A stretch of 64,000 nt of DNA. Source: Ferruginibacter sp. (GTDB taxonomy: Bacteria > Bacteroidota > Bacteroidia > Chitinophagales > Chitinophagaceae). Positions 45,422-53,414 of the stretch are shown here, piece by piece (the stretch's first letter is position 1; every line of letters begins with the position of its first letter). The stretch covers positions 1 through 64,000 of the forward strand of contig JAHBTN010000018.1 of NCBI GenBank assembly GCA_019638575.1, in the 5' to 3' direction. Both the position numbers and the translations under genes were made by a program. The notes below the pieces were generated by a model. The model saw only the letters and a program-made list of their open reading frames with translations. It did no database searches and was not told where the DNA came from.

Positions 45422-45593
45422 GCGTAAACAAATTTTGCGGCAATATACTCACAAACCAACACAGGGCAATGAGATAATAATTTTTTTAGGAAAGGGTTAA
45501 CGGTAATATCAAAAGCAATAGGTATAAATAAGTGTATTCATTAATTCAATTCTTTTGCATGCTTTGTTAATTTATATCAGCTTTTTTTCTTTG

Positions 45594-45601
45594 TACATTT
45601 G
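45594..45601 (+). promoter_or_regulatory. -7 element immediately before the HscA-like gene
   Basis: TACATTTG matches TAnnTTTG, with TTTA at 45571-45574 at the -33 position (19-nt spacing). The start codon is only 11 nt further on, so the leader would be nearly absent. Confidence 0.55.
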
Positions 45602-45612
45602 CAAAAAAAATT

Positions 45613-47481
45613 ATGGCTAAAATACCCATCAATATAGCCACCGGCAGTTTACAAAAAGATGAAATTATTGTAGGGATAGATTTAGGTACAACAAACAGCC
45701 TTATAGCAGTAATACATCCCGATAGTAAAAAACCGGTTGCACTTAAAGAGCATAATGGTATTTCGTTAGTGCCATCTGTAATACATTTTGATGAATCAGG
45801 AAATGTGTTGGTTGGAGAGGATGCTAAACCATACCTGCAAACCGATGCTGCAAATACTATTTTTTCGGCTAAACGCCTCATGGGCAAAACATACAAGGAT
45901 GTAAAAGAAGCCGGTGAACTGGCTTACAAAATAATTGATGATGATGATAATAAACTGGTAAAAGTGCAGGTTGGCAATACATTTTATTCGCCGGTAGATT
46001 TATCGTCACTTATTTTAAAAGAACTTAAAAAACAGGCAGAGCATATTTTAAAAACACCTGTTAATAAAGCTGTAATTACTGTACCTGCATATTTCAATGA
46101 TGCTCAGCGGCAGGCAACAAGGGATGCAGGTAAACTAGCCGGGCTTGATGTGTTACGCATCATTAATGAACCCACTGCAGCAAGCCTTGCTTATGGATTT
46201 GGAACAACCGGAAACAGCAAACAGGGTAGTGATAATGGCCAAACAATTGCTGTGTACGATCTTGGTGGCGGCACATTCGATATCTCTATCTTAAATATTG
46301 CCAACGGCATTTTTGAAGTGCTATCAACACATGGAAATACTTTACTGGGTGGTGATGATTTTGATACAGCCATTGTGAATTACTGGATGACAGAAAATAA
46401 ATTTGAAGGTGATGAAATTAAACACAGGCAAGCCCTGCGGTTAATTGCCGAAGAAGCAAAAAAACATTTATCGGCTAATGAAATATTTGAGAAAGAATAC
46501 AAGGGTTATAAATTAAACTTAAGCCACGCTGCATTCAACGAATTAATAAAACCTATTGCTGATAAAACCATCGTTGCATGCAAACATGCCCTAAAAGACG
46601 CCGGATTAAATAAACAGGATATTGATGAAGTGGTGATGGTTGGCGGAAGTACAAGAGTGCCATTGATAAAACAAATGGTAAGAGATTTTTTTGGAAAACA
46701 ATTAAATGACAGTGTGCATCCAGATGAAGTAGTGGCATTGGGTGCGGCTATACAAGCCGATATACTGGCTGGCAATACTACAGGTTTATTATTGCTGGAT
46801 ATAACACCACTTTCGCTGGGATTAGAAACAATGGGAGGATTGATGGATGTATTATTGCCACGTAATTCTAAAATACCAACAAAAGCAAGCAGGCAATATA
46901 CTACTTATAAAGACGGGCAAAGCGCAATGAAAATTGCCGTTTACCAGGGCGAAAGGGATATGGTGAAAGACAACCGGCGCCTTGCCGAGTTTAACTTAAC
47001 CGGTATACCCGGTATGCCTGCGGGGTTACCTAAAGTTGAAATAAGTTTTTTAATAAATGCTGATGGTATTTTAGTGGTTAATGCAAAAGAATTACGAAGT
47101 GGTATTGAGCAATCGGTGGAAGTAAAACCACAATACGGATTAACAGATGAGGAAGTTGAGAAAATGCTGCTCGATTCGATGCAACATGCAAAAGAAGATA
47201 TGGACATACGTGCCTTAACAGAAGCAAAAACTGAAGCGGAGCAGCTTTTAAGTACTACAGAAAAATTTATACAAAAAAATTTCAGTTCTATAAGTAAAGA
47301 TGAACTTACCGCTACATCGCATGCCATGCAAGCATTACAGTTGGCTTTGGATATGGATGATAAAAACCTGGTGCAGGCTAAAACCCAGGAACTAAACGAA
47401 ATATCAAAACCGTATGCAGAGAGGATTATGGATGAGGCAATACAAAAATCGATGCAGGGTAGTAAAATAGGCCCGGCTTAA
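45613..47481 (+). CDS. Hsp70 chaperone, HscA-like
   Basis: 622 residues. The ATPase domain begins IIVGIDLGTTNSLIAVI near residue 17 and holds VITVPAYFNDAQRQATRDAG, AVYDLGGGTFDISIL and VVMVGGSTRVPLIK. The substrate domain follows (about 380-510) and a short lid of about 110 residues. The length, the offset N-terminus and the lack of a glycine-rich acidic DnaK tail fit HscA, the Fe-S cluster assembly chaperone (616 residues in E. coli). No isc genes or hscB are seen in the window, so a second general Hsp70 is the alternative. The stop overlaps the next start by one base. Confidence 0.85.
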   Translation: MAKIPINIATGSLQKDEIIVGIDLGTTNSLIAVIHPDSKKPVALKEHNGISLVPSVIHFDESGNVLVGEDAKPYLQTDAANTIFSAKRLMGKTYKDVKEAGELAYKIIDDDDNKLVKVQVGNTFYSPVDLSSLILKELKKQAEHILKTPVNKAVITVPAYFNDAQRQATRDAGKLAGLDVLRIINEPTAASLAYGFGTTGNSKQGSDNGQTIAVYDLGGGTFDISILNIANGIFEVLSTHGNTLLGGDDFDTAIVNYWMTENKFEGDEIKHRQALRLIAEEAKKHLSANEIFEKEYKGYKLNLSHAAFNELIKPIADKTIVACKHALKDAGLNKQDIDEVVMVGGSTRVPLIKQMVRDFFGKQLNDSVHPDEVVALGAAIQADILAGNTTGLLLLDITPLSLGLETMGGLMDVLLPRNSKIPTKASRQYTTYKDGQSAMKIAVYQGERDMVKDNRRLAEFNLTGIPGMPAGLPKVEISFLINADGILVVNAKELRSGIEQSVEVKPQYGLTDEEVEKMLLDSMQHAKEDMDIRALTEAKTEAEQLLSTTEKFIQKNFSSISKDELTATSHAMQALQLALDMDDKNLVQAKTQELNEISKPYAERIMDEAIQKSMQGSKIGPA

Positions 47482-48581
47482 TGAGCAACAGGCATAAATA
47501 TTATTTTCCGCAACTGGATTCTATAAGAGGCCTGTCTTTTTTAGCAGTTTATTGTTTTCATGCTTTTCATCCACAATTTGGCAGTAGCTTTTGGGGTAGT
47601 ATGTTTAATTATTTTTATCAAAACCTGGTACTTTCAATAGATGTGTTTTTTATCCTTTCGGCCTTCCTGCTTACCTGGTTGGGCATTAATGAATACAAGG
47701 CTAAAGGCAATTTTTCATTTGTAAATTATTTTATAAGGCGTGCACTTCGTATTTGGCCTTTATATTTTTTGCTGATGCTGTTTGCTTTTGTGATAGTACC
47801 GTTTGCATCTTCTTATTTTAATGTACAGGTAACTTTACCTCCTGCTTATTATTATTTATTTTTTATTTCAAATTTTTACCTGGAAGGCCATGTTTATTTT
47901 TTAAGGTTCCTGTGGACACTCTCGGTTGAAGAACAGTTTTACCTGCTTTGGGGTATTTGTTTATTATTGTTTCAAAAAAGATTGATGATTTGTGTTGCTT
48001 TGTTAGCAGCGCTAAGTTTTTATTATACCGTTTATGCCATATACAATAATGTGCATCACGATTTTAATACACTTACTTACCTGTTTGATTTTGCTGTTGG
48101 TATTTGGGCTGCCATACTGATGCATAAGCAAAACCGTGTAACGGCTTTTTTTAAGAGTATGGGCAAAAGGAAGAACCTGGTGTTTTTTCTATCGCTGCCG
48201 CTGTTTTTTATCTTAAATTTTTGTTTTTATTATTTTGCTCCAACATCTTTTTCGCCATGGGTTGACCTGTTGGGGCGATACCTGTTCATCATCTTTACTG
48301 GCCTGCTCATTATTGAACAAATGGTTAATGAAAACAGTTTGCTAAGATTAAAAACGCAAAAGTTTTTGATTTATACAGGTAAGATATCATACGGCCTGTA
48401 TTGTTTTCATGGTATTGTGCTCACTTTTGGTATAATTATTTTGCAAAAACTTGATATTGAAATGCCAATAGTTTTACGTGGAGTTATTTTTTTAATAATT
48501 AATTATCTTGTTTCGGCCATAAGCTACAGTTTTATCGAAAAACCATTTTTACGGTTAAAAAATAAAGTGCGCAGGATATAA
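47481..48581 (+). CDS. acyltransferase family 3 (OafA/YrhL-like) membrane protein
   Basis: 366 residues with about 10 hydrophobic helices. The start FPQLDSIRGLSFLAVYCFHAFHP has the R-G motif and the His of helix 1 (given in parts: LDSIRGLSFLAV, CFHAFHP), then FFILSAFLLTWLGI and FIRRALRIWPLYFLLML, then FLWTLSVEEQFYLLWG. This family O-acylates sugars of envelope polysaccharides using cytoplasmic acyl-CoA. The target is unknown; the polysaccharide genes at 32-39 kb are a possible source of substrate. It is translationally coupled to the Hsp70 gene by a 1-nt overlap (TAATG). It has no C-terminal SGNH domain. Confidence 0.88.
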   Translation: MSNRHKYYFPQLDSIRGLSFLAVYCFHAFHPQFGSSFWGSMFNYFYQNLVLSIDVFFILSAFLLTWLGINEYKAKGNFSFVNYFIRRALRIWPLYFLLMLFAFVIVPFASSYFNVQVTLPPAYYYLFFISNFYLEGHVYFLRFLWTLSVEEQFYLLWGICLLLFQKRLMICVALLAALSFYYTVYAIYNNVHHDFNTLTYLFDFAVGIWAAILMHKQNRVTAFFKSMGKRKNLVFFLSLPLFFILNFCFYYFAPTSFSPWVDLLGRYLFIIFTGLLIIEQMVNENSLLRLKTQKFLIYTGKISYGLYCFHGIVLTFGIIILQKLDIEMPIVLRGVIFLIINYLVSAISYSFIEKPFLRLKNKVRRI

Positions 48582-48582
48582 T

Positions 48583-49170
48583 TTATTTAAGCAATTGTAT
48601 CCGGTTTACATATTTGCCTATAACATCAAATTCAAGGTTTACGGTATCGCCGGTTTTTAAACCGTTCATGTTTGTATTATTATAAGTGTATGGTATAATG
48701 GCAACCGTGAAGCTGTTTGTGCCAACATTAAACAGGGTTAAGCTTATACCATTTATGGTAATGGAGCCTTTTTCTATAATATAACCTGCAAATTCTTCGG
48801 GAAATTGAAAAATAAATTGCCGGCTACCTTCTTTTTCCTCAATATTTAAGCATTGGCCTGTACAGTCCACATGCCCCTGTACTAAATGCCCGTCAAGCCT
48901 TCCGTTTAACTGCATACAACGTTCAAGATTAATAATAGAACCGGCTTGCCAGGTGTTTATATTGGTTTTAAGCAAAGTTTCCTCAATAGCGGTAACCCTG
49001 TATAAACCATCTTTAATTTCTTCTACGGTTAAGCAAACCCCGTTGTGGCTTAAACTTTGGTCTACCTTTAGTTCATTAGATATAGCCGATGCCACCCAAA
49101 AAGTTTTATTGCCACCTCCAGGTATCACTTTAGTAATTGTACCCGTATTTTCTATAATGCCTGTAAACAT
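48583..49170 (-). CDS. ribE: riboflavin synthase, alpha chain
   Basis: 195 residues. Converts two molecules of 6,7-dimethyl-8-ribityllumazine to riboflavin. Two tandem lumazine-binding barrels are visible: the first begins MFTGIIENTGTITKVI and contains LSHNGVCLTVEEI; the second (from about residue 98) contains GHLVQGHVDCTGQCLNIEE and KGSITINGISLTLF. The two internal repeats each carry the expected G-x-x-L-T type core. It is a single gene, convergent with the acyltransferase gene (1-bp gap). No FMN riboswitch was found upstream; the next gene, rpsU, is divergent at 49266. Confidence 0.95.
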   Translation of the reverse strand: MFTGIIENTGTITKVIPGGGNKTFWVASAISNELKVDQSLSHNGVCLTVEEIKDGLYRVTAIEETLLKTNINTWQAGSIINLERCMQLNGRLDGHLVQGHVDCTGQCLNIEEKEGSRQFIFQFPEEFAGYIIEKGSITINGISLTLFNVGTNSFTVAIIPYTYNNTNMNGLKTGDTVNLEFDVIGKYVNRIQLLK

Positions 49171-49223
49171 GCTTCAAATTTCGGATTTTGTTGTAAAGTA
49201 TTTCATTATTTAATTTTTTGGGC

Positions 49224-49231
49224 TATCTTTG
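49224..49231 (+). promoter_or_regulatory. -7 element of the rpsU promoter
   Basis: TATCTTTG, an exact TAnnTTTG match, 34 nt before the rpsU start. The -33 position reads TTTC rather than TTTG. Confidence 0.6.
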
Positions 49232-49247
49232 CGCCCTTAATTCACCT

Positions 49248-49256
49248 AAAGGAGGT
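49248..49256 (+). promoter_or_regulatory. strong Shine-Dalgarno sequence of rpsU
   Basis: AAAGGAGGT, complementary over nine bases to the 16S rRNA 3' end, ends 9 nt before the ATG. No other gene start in this window has comparable complementarity, as expected for Bacteroidota, where most genes lack this signal. Confidence 0.88.
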
Positions 49257-49265
49257 ATATAATTT

Positions 49266-49460
49266 ATGTTAATAATTGATTCAAAAGACTGCGAAAACAT
49301 TGACAAGGCGCTCAAAAAGTATAAAAAGAAATTTGAGAAAAGTAAAGTGCTGTTGCAATTAAGAGAAAGGCAGACATTTACCAAACCTTCTATCCGCCGC
49401 AGGCAGGAAGTACTGAAGGCTATATATAAAGAACAGGTTTCTTCTGGTAAGTTCGAGTAA
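49266..49460 (+). CDS. rpsU: 30S ribosomal protein bS21
   Basis: 64 residues. The start MLIIDSKDCENIDKALKKYKKK and the KTFTKPSIRRR-like QTFTKPSIRRRQEVLKA segment are typical of Bacteroidota bS21, a small basic protein on the platform of the 30S subunit near the 3' end of 16S rRNA. In Flavobacterium, bS21 is known to help hide the anti-Shine-Dalgarno sequence, so the strong Shine-Dalgarno of this gene points to autoregulation by bS21 supply. It is followed after 66 nt by a tyrosine recombinase gene, then hpf. Confidence 0.95.
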   Translation: MLIIDSKDCENIDKALKKYKKKFEKSKVLLQLRERQTFTKPSIRRRQEVLKAIYKEQVSSGKFE

Positions 49461-49526
49461 GATATTTAAATCAGCAATATATTAAACTGATATCCGGTTA
49501 TCATAACTTTGGGTATCAGTTTTTTT

Positions 49527-50426
49527 ATGCTACAAAGTGATTTATATCCAATACAACCGTTTATTAATTACCTTAAATTTCAAAAAAGGTATTCACAGCA
49601 TACTATTATCTCATATCAAACCGACCTTAGTGCTTTTTTCAGCTTTCTGCAGCAACAATATGGAGTTTTAGAACTTAAGGATATAAAAACTATTTATATA
49701 CGCTCGTGGCTTGCAGCGTTAAAGCAGCAGGGGCTTGAAGCAAAAAGCATCAACCGGAAAATCTCATCCTTAAAATCTTTTTTTAAATATCATTTAAGGC
49801 AACAGCATATTACTGTAAGCCCAATGGATGCAATTATATCTTTAAAAATTAGCAAGCGCCTGCCTCAATTTGTAAATGAAAAAGATATGCATGTGCTTTT
49901 ACAACATGTTGAATTTCCGGGTAGTTGGGATGGCCAAAATGAAAGATTGATTATTGAGCTTTTGTATAATACCGGCATTAGGCAGGCAGAACTTATTGGA
50001 CTAAAAGAAATGCATGTTTCAAAAAATAATAACAGTATAAAAGTTATAGGAAAGGGTAATAAGGAGAGGATTTTACCGGTAAGTAATTATCTGATGAATT
50101 GTATACAGGATTATATTGCTGCCAAGAAGAAATCAATTGAAGCTGTAGACGGTGTTTTACTGGTATTAAAAAATGGCAAAAAGTTATATCCCAGGTATGT
50201 GTATAATGTAGTAAATAAGTATTTGAATATTATAACAACTATTGATAAAAAAAGCCCCCATGTACTTAGGCATACATTTGCCACCCATTTAATGGAAGGA
50301 GGGGCCGACTTAAATGCAGTTAAAGAATTACTGGGCCACAGCAGCCTGGCAGCTACACAAATTTATACCCACAATACCATCGAAAAGCTAAAAGATATAC
50401 ATAAAAAAGCCCATCCTAAAGCCTAA
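49527..50426 (+). CDS. tyrosine recombinase XerC/XerD
   Basis: 299 residues from the ATG at 49527; an open TTG start 18 nt upstream is less likely. The N-terminal SAM-like DNA-binding domain has FQKRYSQHTIISYQTDLSAF (1-95). The catalytic domain has Arg in NTGIRQAELIGL, Lys in KVIGKGNKERILPV, HVLRHTFATHLMEGG, LGHSSLAATQIYTH, giving the complete R-K-H-R-H-Y set. Xer recombinases resolve chromosome dimers at dif. The position between rpsU and hpf in the core translation region is that of a housekeeping xer gene, not a phage integrase. XerC versus XerD cannot be decided here. Confidence 0.93.
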   Translation: MLQSDLYPIQPFINYLKFQKRYSQHTIISYQTDLSAFFSFLQQQYGVLELKDIKTIYIRSWLAALKQQGLEAKSINRKISSLKSFFKYHLRQQHITVSPMDAIISLKISKRLPQFVNEKDMHVLLQHVEFPGSWDGQNERLIIELLYNTGIRQAELIGLKEMHVSKNNNSIKVIGKGNKERILPVSNYLMNCIQDYIAAKKKSIEAVDGVLLVLKNGKKLYPRYVYNVVNKYLNIITTIDKKSPHVLRHTFATHLMEGGADLNAVKELLGHSSLAATQIYTHNTIEKLKDIHKKAHPKA

Positions 50427-50633
50427 AAAATTAAATTTTCGGGTTAAGTAATATTAACCTTTTATAAGCGTTAATTCTTTACAAATACATGGTTTATTTT
50501 TTTTGAAAGATAATTTTATCTTGTTATCTTCAATTTAAAATAAAACCAAAATATTTCACCCCCCGGTTTTGCCTATGAATTTGTTTTTACCCGATTAATT
50601 CACTTTATTTTTTCACAGATTAAACCAGAAGTT

Positions 50634-50933
50634 ATGAACTTAAACATTCAGACTGTACACTTTGATGCAGACTCAAAATTGGTTTCGTATATCGAAAAAA
50701 AAGTTTCAAAACTTAACCAGTTTCATGATAACCTTATTAAGATTGATGTGTATTTAAAACTTGATAACATAGTGCACAAAATAAAAGATAAGGTGGCAGA
50801 AATTAAAGTGCTTATACCACGTCACGAATTTTTTGTAAAACAATCATCTAAATCATTTGAAGAAAGCTTTGACCTGGCGTTAGATTCACTCATCAATCAA
50901 ATTAAAAGAAAGAAGGAAAAACAGGCTGCTTAA
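50634..50933 (+). CDS. hpf: ribosome hibernation-promoting factor (HPF/RaiA short form)
   Basis: 99 residues, the short HPF form without the dimerisation tail. The start LNIQTVHFDADSKLVSYIEK and the basic strand KVSKLNQFHDNLIKIDVYLK are typical; KQSSKSFEESFDLALDSL follows, with the lysine-rich end LINQIKRKKEKQ. It binds the 30S decoding region in slow-growing cells and promotes inactive 70S or 100S particles. It is downstream of xerC/D by 207 bp and closed by a strong terminator just before the tRNA promoter. Confidence 0.93.
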   Translation: MNLNIQTVHFDADSKLVSYIEKKVSKLNQFHDNLIKIDVYLKLDNIVHKIKDKVAEIKVLIPRHEFFVKQSSKSFEESFDLALDSLINQIKRKKEKQAA

Positions 50934-50956
50934 GAAAATCCTGCAGCATATATTTG

Positions 50957-50986
50957 AATCCCCGGTTATTTGACCGGGGATTTTTT
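50957..50986 (+). terminator. rho-independent terminator after hpf
   Basis: A perfect 10-bp stem, AATCCCCGGT with ACCGGGGATT, around loop TATTTG, followed by TTTTTT. Confidence 0.93.
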
Positions 50987-51035
50987 ATGGTTATACACAT
51001 TTTAAAAAGGCAGCTAAAAAAAACCATTTCAAAGT

Positions 51036-51065
51036 TTTGCTATTAATCATTTTCTCTTACCTTTG
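51036..51065 (+). promoter_or_regulatory. promoter of the tRNA-Thr/Tyr/Gly/Thr/tuf cluster
   Basis: TTTG at 51036-51039, 18-nt spacer, TACCTTTG at 51058-51065. The first tRNA starts 67 nt after the -7 element. The core CTTACCTTTGCC recurs before rplK and, slightly changed, before rpoB. Confidence 0.72.
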
Positions 51066-51131
51066 CCTTCCCAAAAAATAGGGGTGTTTTTGTGTGGCCT
51101 TTATTTTTTGATATTAAGTTCTTATAAATAT

Positions 51132-51204
51132 GCCGAAATAGCTCAGTTGGTAGAGCAACTGATTTGTAATCAGTAGGTCGCTGGTTCGACTCCAGTTTTC
51201 GGCT
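51132..51204 (+). tRNA. tRNA-Thr (anticodon TGT)
   Basis: 73 nt, full cloverleaf. Acceptor GCCGAAA pairs with TTTCGGC via one G-T-free stem; anticodon stem ACTGA/TCAGT with loop TTTGTAA; T-loop TTCGACT. No encoded CCA. First gene of the tRNA cluster ahead of tuf. Confidence 0.96.
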
Positions 51205-51223
51205 CAAACGAGTTCTTAAAATA

Positions 51224-51316
51224 AGTTGAGGATAGGAGAAGGGTAGTGCATCCCGACAAGTAAATCGGGAAGGTGCTGGTTCTCTCTACGTCCGTAGAGA
51301 CGTGTTTTCGGCTCCA
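51224..51316 (+). pseudogene. tRNA-Thr-like remnant broken by hairpins
   Basis: This spacer resembles the tRNA-Thr upstream. It keeps GGTAG-GCA (D-arm), AGGT-GCTGGTTC (variable region and 5' T-arm) and an exact TTTTCGGCTC 3' end at 51305-51314. In place of the anticodon arm is a hairpin TCCCGA/TCGGGA (51251-51270), and in place of the 3' T-arm is a palindrome TCTCTACG/CGTAGAGA (51283-51300). It cannot fold as a working tRNA. It may be a decayed duplicate hit by short palindromic elements. Confidence 0.5.
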
Positions 51317-51320
51317 AGTA

Positions 51321-51403
51321 GGGCAGATGGCCGAGCGGTTAAAGGCGACAGACTGTAAATCTGTTCACGTAAGTGTACGTAGGTTCGAACCCTACTCTGC
51401 CCA
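51321..51403 (+). tRNA. tRNA-Tyr (anticodon GTA)
   Basis: 83 nt, class II tRNA with a long variable arm. Acceptor GGGCAGA pairs with TCTGCCC; anticodon stem ACAGA/TCTGT with loop CTGTAAA giving GTA; T-loop TTCGAAC. Its synthetase gene is at 5023. Confidence 0.96.
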
Positions 51404-51424
51404 CAGTTCTTTTATATTGTTCAT

Positions 51425-51483
51425 TTAAAATTGATGTTTTAATATTCAATCATCAATACTTAATGAGCAATACTCAATTTTAA
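51425..51483. repeat. 10-bp perfect inverted repeat in the tRNA-Tyr/tRNA-Gly spacer
   Basis: TTAAAATTGA at 51425-51434 and its exact complement TCAATTTTAA at 51474-51483 flank a 39-nt AT-rich centre that itself contains TTGATG and CATCAA. No T-tract follows, so it is not an ordinary terminator. Confidence 0.6.
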
Positions 51484-51484
51484 T

Positions 51485-51557
51485 GCGGAAGTAGCTCATT
51501 TGGTAGAGCGGTAGCCTTCCAAGCTTCAGGTGGCCGGTTCGAGCCCGGTCTTCCGCT
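51485..51557 (+). tRNA. tRNA-Gly (anticodon TCC)
   Basis: 73 nt. Acceptor GCGGAAG pairs with CTTCCGC; anticodon loop CTTCCAA gives TCC; T-loop TTCGAGC. The anticodon stem GTAGC/GCTTC has one T-T mismatch at the second pair, otherwise the cloverleaf is normal. Confidence 0.94.
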
Positions 51558-51566
51558 CAAAATAGG

Positions 51567-51636
51567 AAGTCATTAGTTATTAAGTTGTTGGCTCAATGGT
51601 TTTATTAACTTAATGGCTCTTCTGACCCAATGACTT
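51567..51636. repeat. nested inverted repeat in the tRNA-Gly/tRNA-Thr spacer
   Basis: Two nested perfect 8-bp pairs: AAGTCATT (51567-51574) with AATGACTT (51629-51636), and inside them ATTAAGTT (51579-51586) with AACTTAAT (51607-51614). The whole spacer could fold into one long stem. No T-tract follows. Confidence 0.6.
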
Positions 51637-51644
51637 GATTTCAA

Positions 51645-51716
51645 GCCGTGGTAGCTCAGGGGTAGAGCACTTCCTTGGTAGGGAAGGGGTCGTGAGTTCG
51701 ATTCTCACCTATGGCT
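51645..51716 (+). tRNA. tRNA-Thr (anticodon GGT)
   Basis: 72 nt. Acceptor GCCGTGG pairs with CTATGGC with two G-T wobbles; anticodon stem CTTCC/GGAAG with loop TTGGTAG giving GGT; T-loop TTCGATT. Last tRNA before tuf. Confidence 0.95.
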
Positions 51717-51895
51717 CAATAAAGATGTAAAGTATAAGTGTGCGACGCCAATGAAGCTTAATAGTAGTACAATGGCCGGGTACATAAAAAATTAAATGAT
51801 TATCTCATTTGGGATATAGAAGATAAAAAAAAGTCGATGGTGTACAGACTTAAAATGATAACCAATTATTCAAAACAAATATTAAAATATAAACA

Positions 51896-53083
51896 ATGGC
51901 AAAAGAATCATTCAAAAGGGATAAACCCCATTTAAACGTTGGAACTATCGGTCACGTGGATCATGGTAAAACAACACTTACAGCCGCTATAACCGATGTT
52001 TTGTCAAAGAAAGGTTTGGCGGAGAAAAAAAATTATGATGATATTGATGGTGCACCTGAAGAAAAAGAAAGGGGTATCACAATTAATACAGCACACGTGG
52101 AGTATGCAACTGCAACTCGTCACTATGCACACGTTGACTGTCCGGGTCACGCCGACTATGTTAAAAACATGATTACCGGTGCTGCACAGATGGATGGTGC
52201 AATTTTAGTGGTAGCTGCTACTGATGGCCCTATGCCTCAAACAAAAGAGCACATTCTTTTGGCTCGCCAGGTAGGTGTACCAAGGATTGTTGTATTTATG
52301 AATAAGGTTGATTTAGTTGATGATCCCGAATTACTTGAACTGGTTGAAATGGAAATTCGTGAATTGTTAACTTCTTATGGTTTTGATGGTGATAACACAC
52401 CAATCATCCAGGGTTCTGCTACTGGTGCTTTAGCCGGTGAAGAAAAATGGGTAGCTAAAATTGGTGAATTAATGGATGCTGTTGATACCTATATTCCTTT
52501 ACCTCCACGGTTAGTGGATCAGCCATTCCTGATGAGTGTTGAGGACGTATTCTCAATAACTGGTCGTGGTACTGTTGCTACCGGTCGTATTGAAAGAGGT
52601 AAAATTAAAGTAGGTGATCCGATGGAAATAGTTGGTTTAATGGAAAAACCATTATCAACTACTTGTACTGGTGTTGAAATGTTCAAAAAATTATTGGACG
52701 AAGGTGAAGCTGGCGATAACGCAGGTCTTTTATTACGTGGTATTGAAAAAACTCAAATCCGCCGTGGTATGGTACTTTGCAAACCAGGTTCTATTACACC
52801 GCATACTGAGTTTAAAGGAGAAGTTTACGTATTAAGCAAAGAAGAAGGTGGACGTCATACTCCGTTCTTCAACAAATACCGTCCTCAATTCTATTTCCGT
52901 ACAACCGACGTTACTGGCGAAGTTACTTTAGCACCAGGTACAGAAATGGTGATGCCTGGTGATAACACATCATTAAGTGTTGTGTTAATTCAACCAATCG
53001 CTATGGAAAAAGGTTTAAAATTTGCGATTCGTGAAGGTGGCCGCACAGTTGGTGCCGGTCAGGTAACTGAAATTATAAAATAA
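51896..53083 (+). CDS. tuf: elongation factor Tu
   Basis: 395 residues, the normal EF-Tu length. It delivers aminoacyl-tRNA to the ribosome as a GTP complex. G1 is [11 protein letters not shown] (from residue 17), the effector region is [17 protein letters not shown]3 is DCPGHADY, G4 is NKVDLVDD, and domains 2 and 3 follow with [13 protein letters not shown] and the C-terminal [10 protein letters not shown]. It is the only tuf in the window, read after four tRNA genes; a stretch of 179 nt separates it from tRNA-Thr(GGT), in which I see no clear promoter. Confidence 0.98.
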   Translation: MAKESFKRDKPHLNVGTIGHVDHGKTTLTAAITDVLSKKGLAEKKNYDDIDGAPEEKERGITINTAHVEYATATRHYAHVDCPGHADYVKNMITGAAQMDGAILVVAATDGPMPQTKEHILLARQVGVPRIVVFMNKVDLVDDPELLELVEMEIRELLTSYGFDGDNTPIIQGSATGALAGEEKWVAKIGELMDAVDTYIPLPPRLVDQPFLMSVEDVFSITGRGTVATGRIERGKIKVGDPMEIVGLMEKPLSTTCTGVEMFKKLLDEGEAGDNAGLLLRGIEKTQIRRGMVLCKPGSITPHTEFKGEVYVLSKEEGGRHTPFFNKYRPQFYFRTTDVTGEVTLAPGTEMVMPGDNTSLSVVLIQPIAMEKGLKFAIREGGRTVGAGQVTEIIK

Positions 53084-53143
53084 GAGTAACGATTAATCCC
53101 TGTTTTTATAGAGATTTTTTGAAGCTTTTTAGTATCTTTGCAG

Positions 53144-53180
53144 AGTACTTAGGCCAAAAGCTTAGGTACTTTGCTTTTTT
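53144..53180 (+). terminator. hairpin with T-tract after tuf
   Basis: AGTACTTAG (53144-53152) pairs with CTTAGGTACT (53161-53170) with one wobble and one mismatch; TTTGCTTTTTT follows. It probably ends the tRNA-tuf transcript. A TATCTTTG -7-like box lies just before it at 53133-53140. Confidence 0.62.
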
Positions 53181-53272
53181 AAAGGGGTACTGTTTTTGAT
53201 ATTGAATTAAAAAGCAATAAAGTTCTTATAGTAAGATTAAATTTTTGTGCCACGATAAATGGTATAAAATAT

Positions 53273-53343
53273 ACGGGCATGGTGCAACGGTAGCATACGG
53301 GTCTCCAAAACCTTTGATCTGGGTTCGAATCCTAGTGCCCGTG
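53273..53343 (+). tRNA. tRNA-Trp (anticodon CCA)
   Basis: 71 nt. Acceptor ACGGGCA pairs with TGCCCGT; anticodon loop CTCCAAA gives CCA; T-stem CTGGG/CCTAG with loop TTCGAAT. The anticodon stem CGGGT/ACCTT has a C-T mismatch at its first pair. It lies between tuf and secE, as in many bacteria. Confidence 0.95.
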
Positions 53344-53360
53344 CTAATAAAAGGTAGAAG

Positions 53361-53389
53361 GTTTAACATTTAATGGTTCAATGTTAAAC
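53361..53389. repeat. 10-bp perfect inverted repeat between tRNA-Trp and secE
   Basis: GTTTAACATT (53361-53370) and AATGTTAAAC (53380-53389) are exact complements around a 9-nt loop. TCTTAAATG follows, not a T-tract, so it resembles the other spacer palindromes here more than a terminator. Confidence 0.65.
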
Positions 53390-53414
53390 TCTTAAATGAT
53401 TTAAACAAAAATAT

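Noticed and set aside
49171..49265. FMN riboswitch upstream of riboflavin synthase
   Set aside because: The 95-bp spacer to rpsU is too short and shows none of the conserved RFN element sequence.
49527..50426. Phage or element integrase beside a tRNA cluster
   Set aside because: It has a full Xer catalytic set and lies in the conserved rpsU-hpf context; there are no other phage or transfer genes and no duplicated tRNA end flanking an insert.
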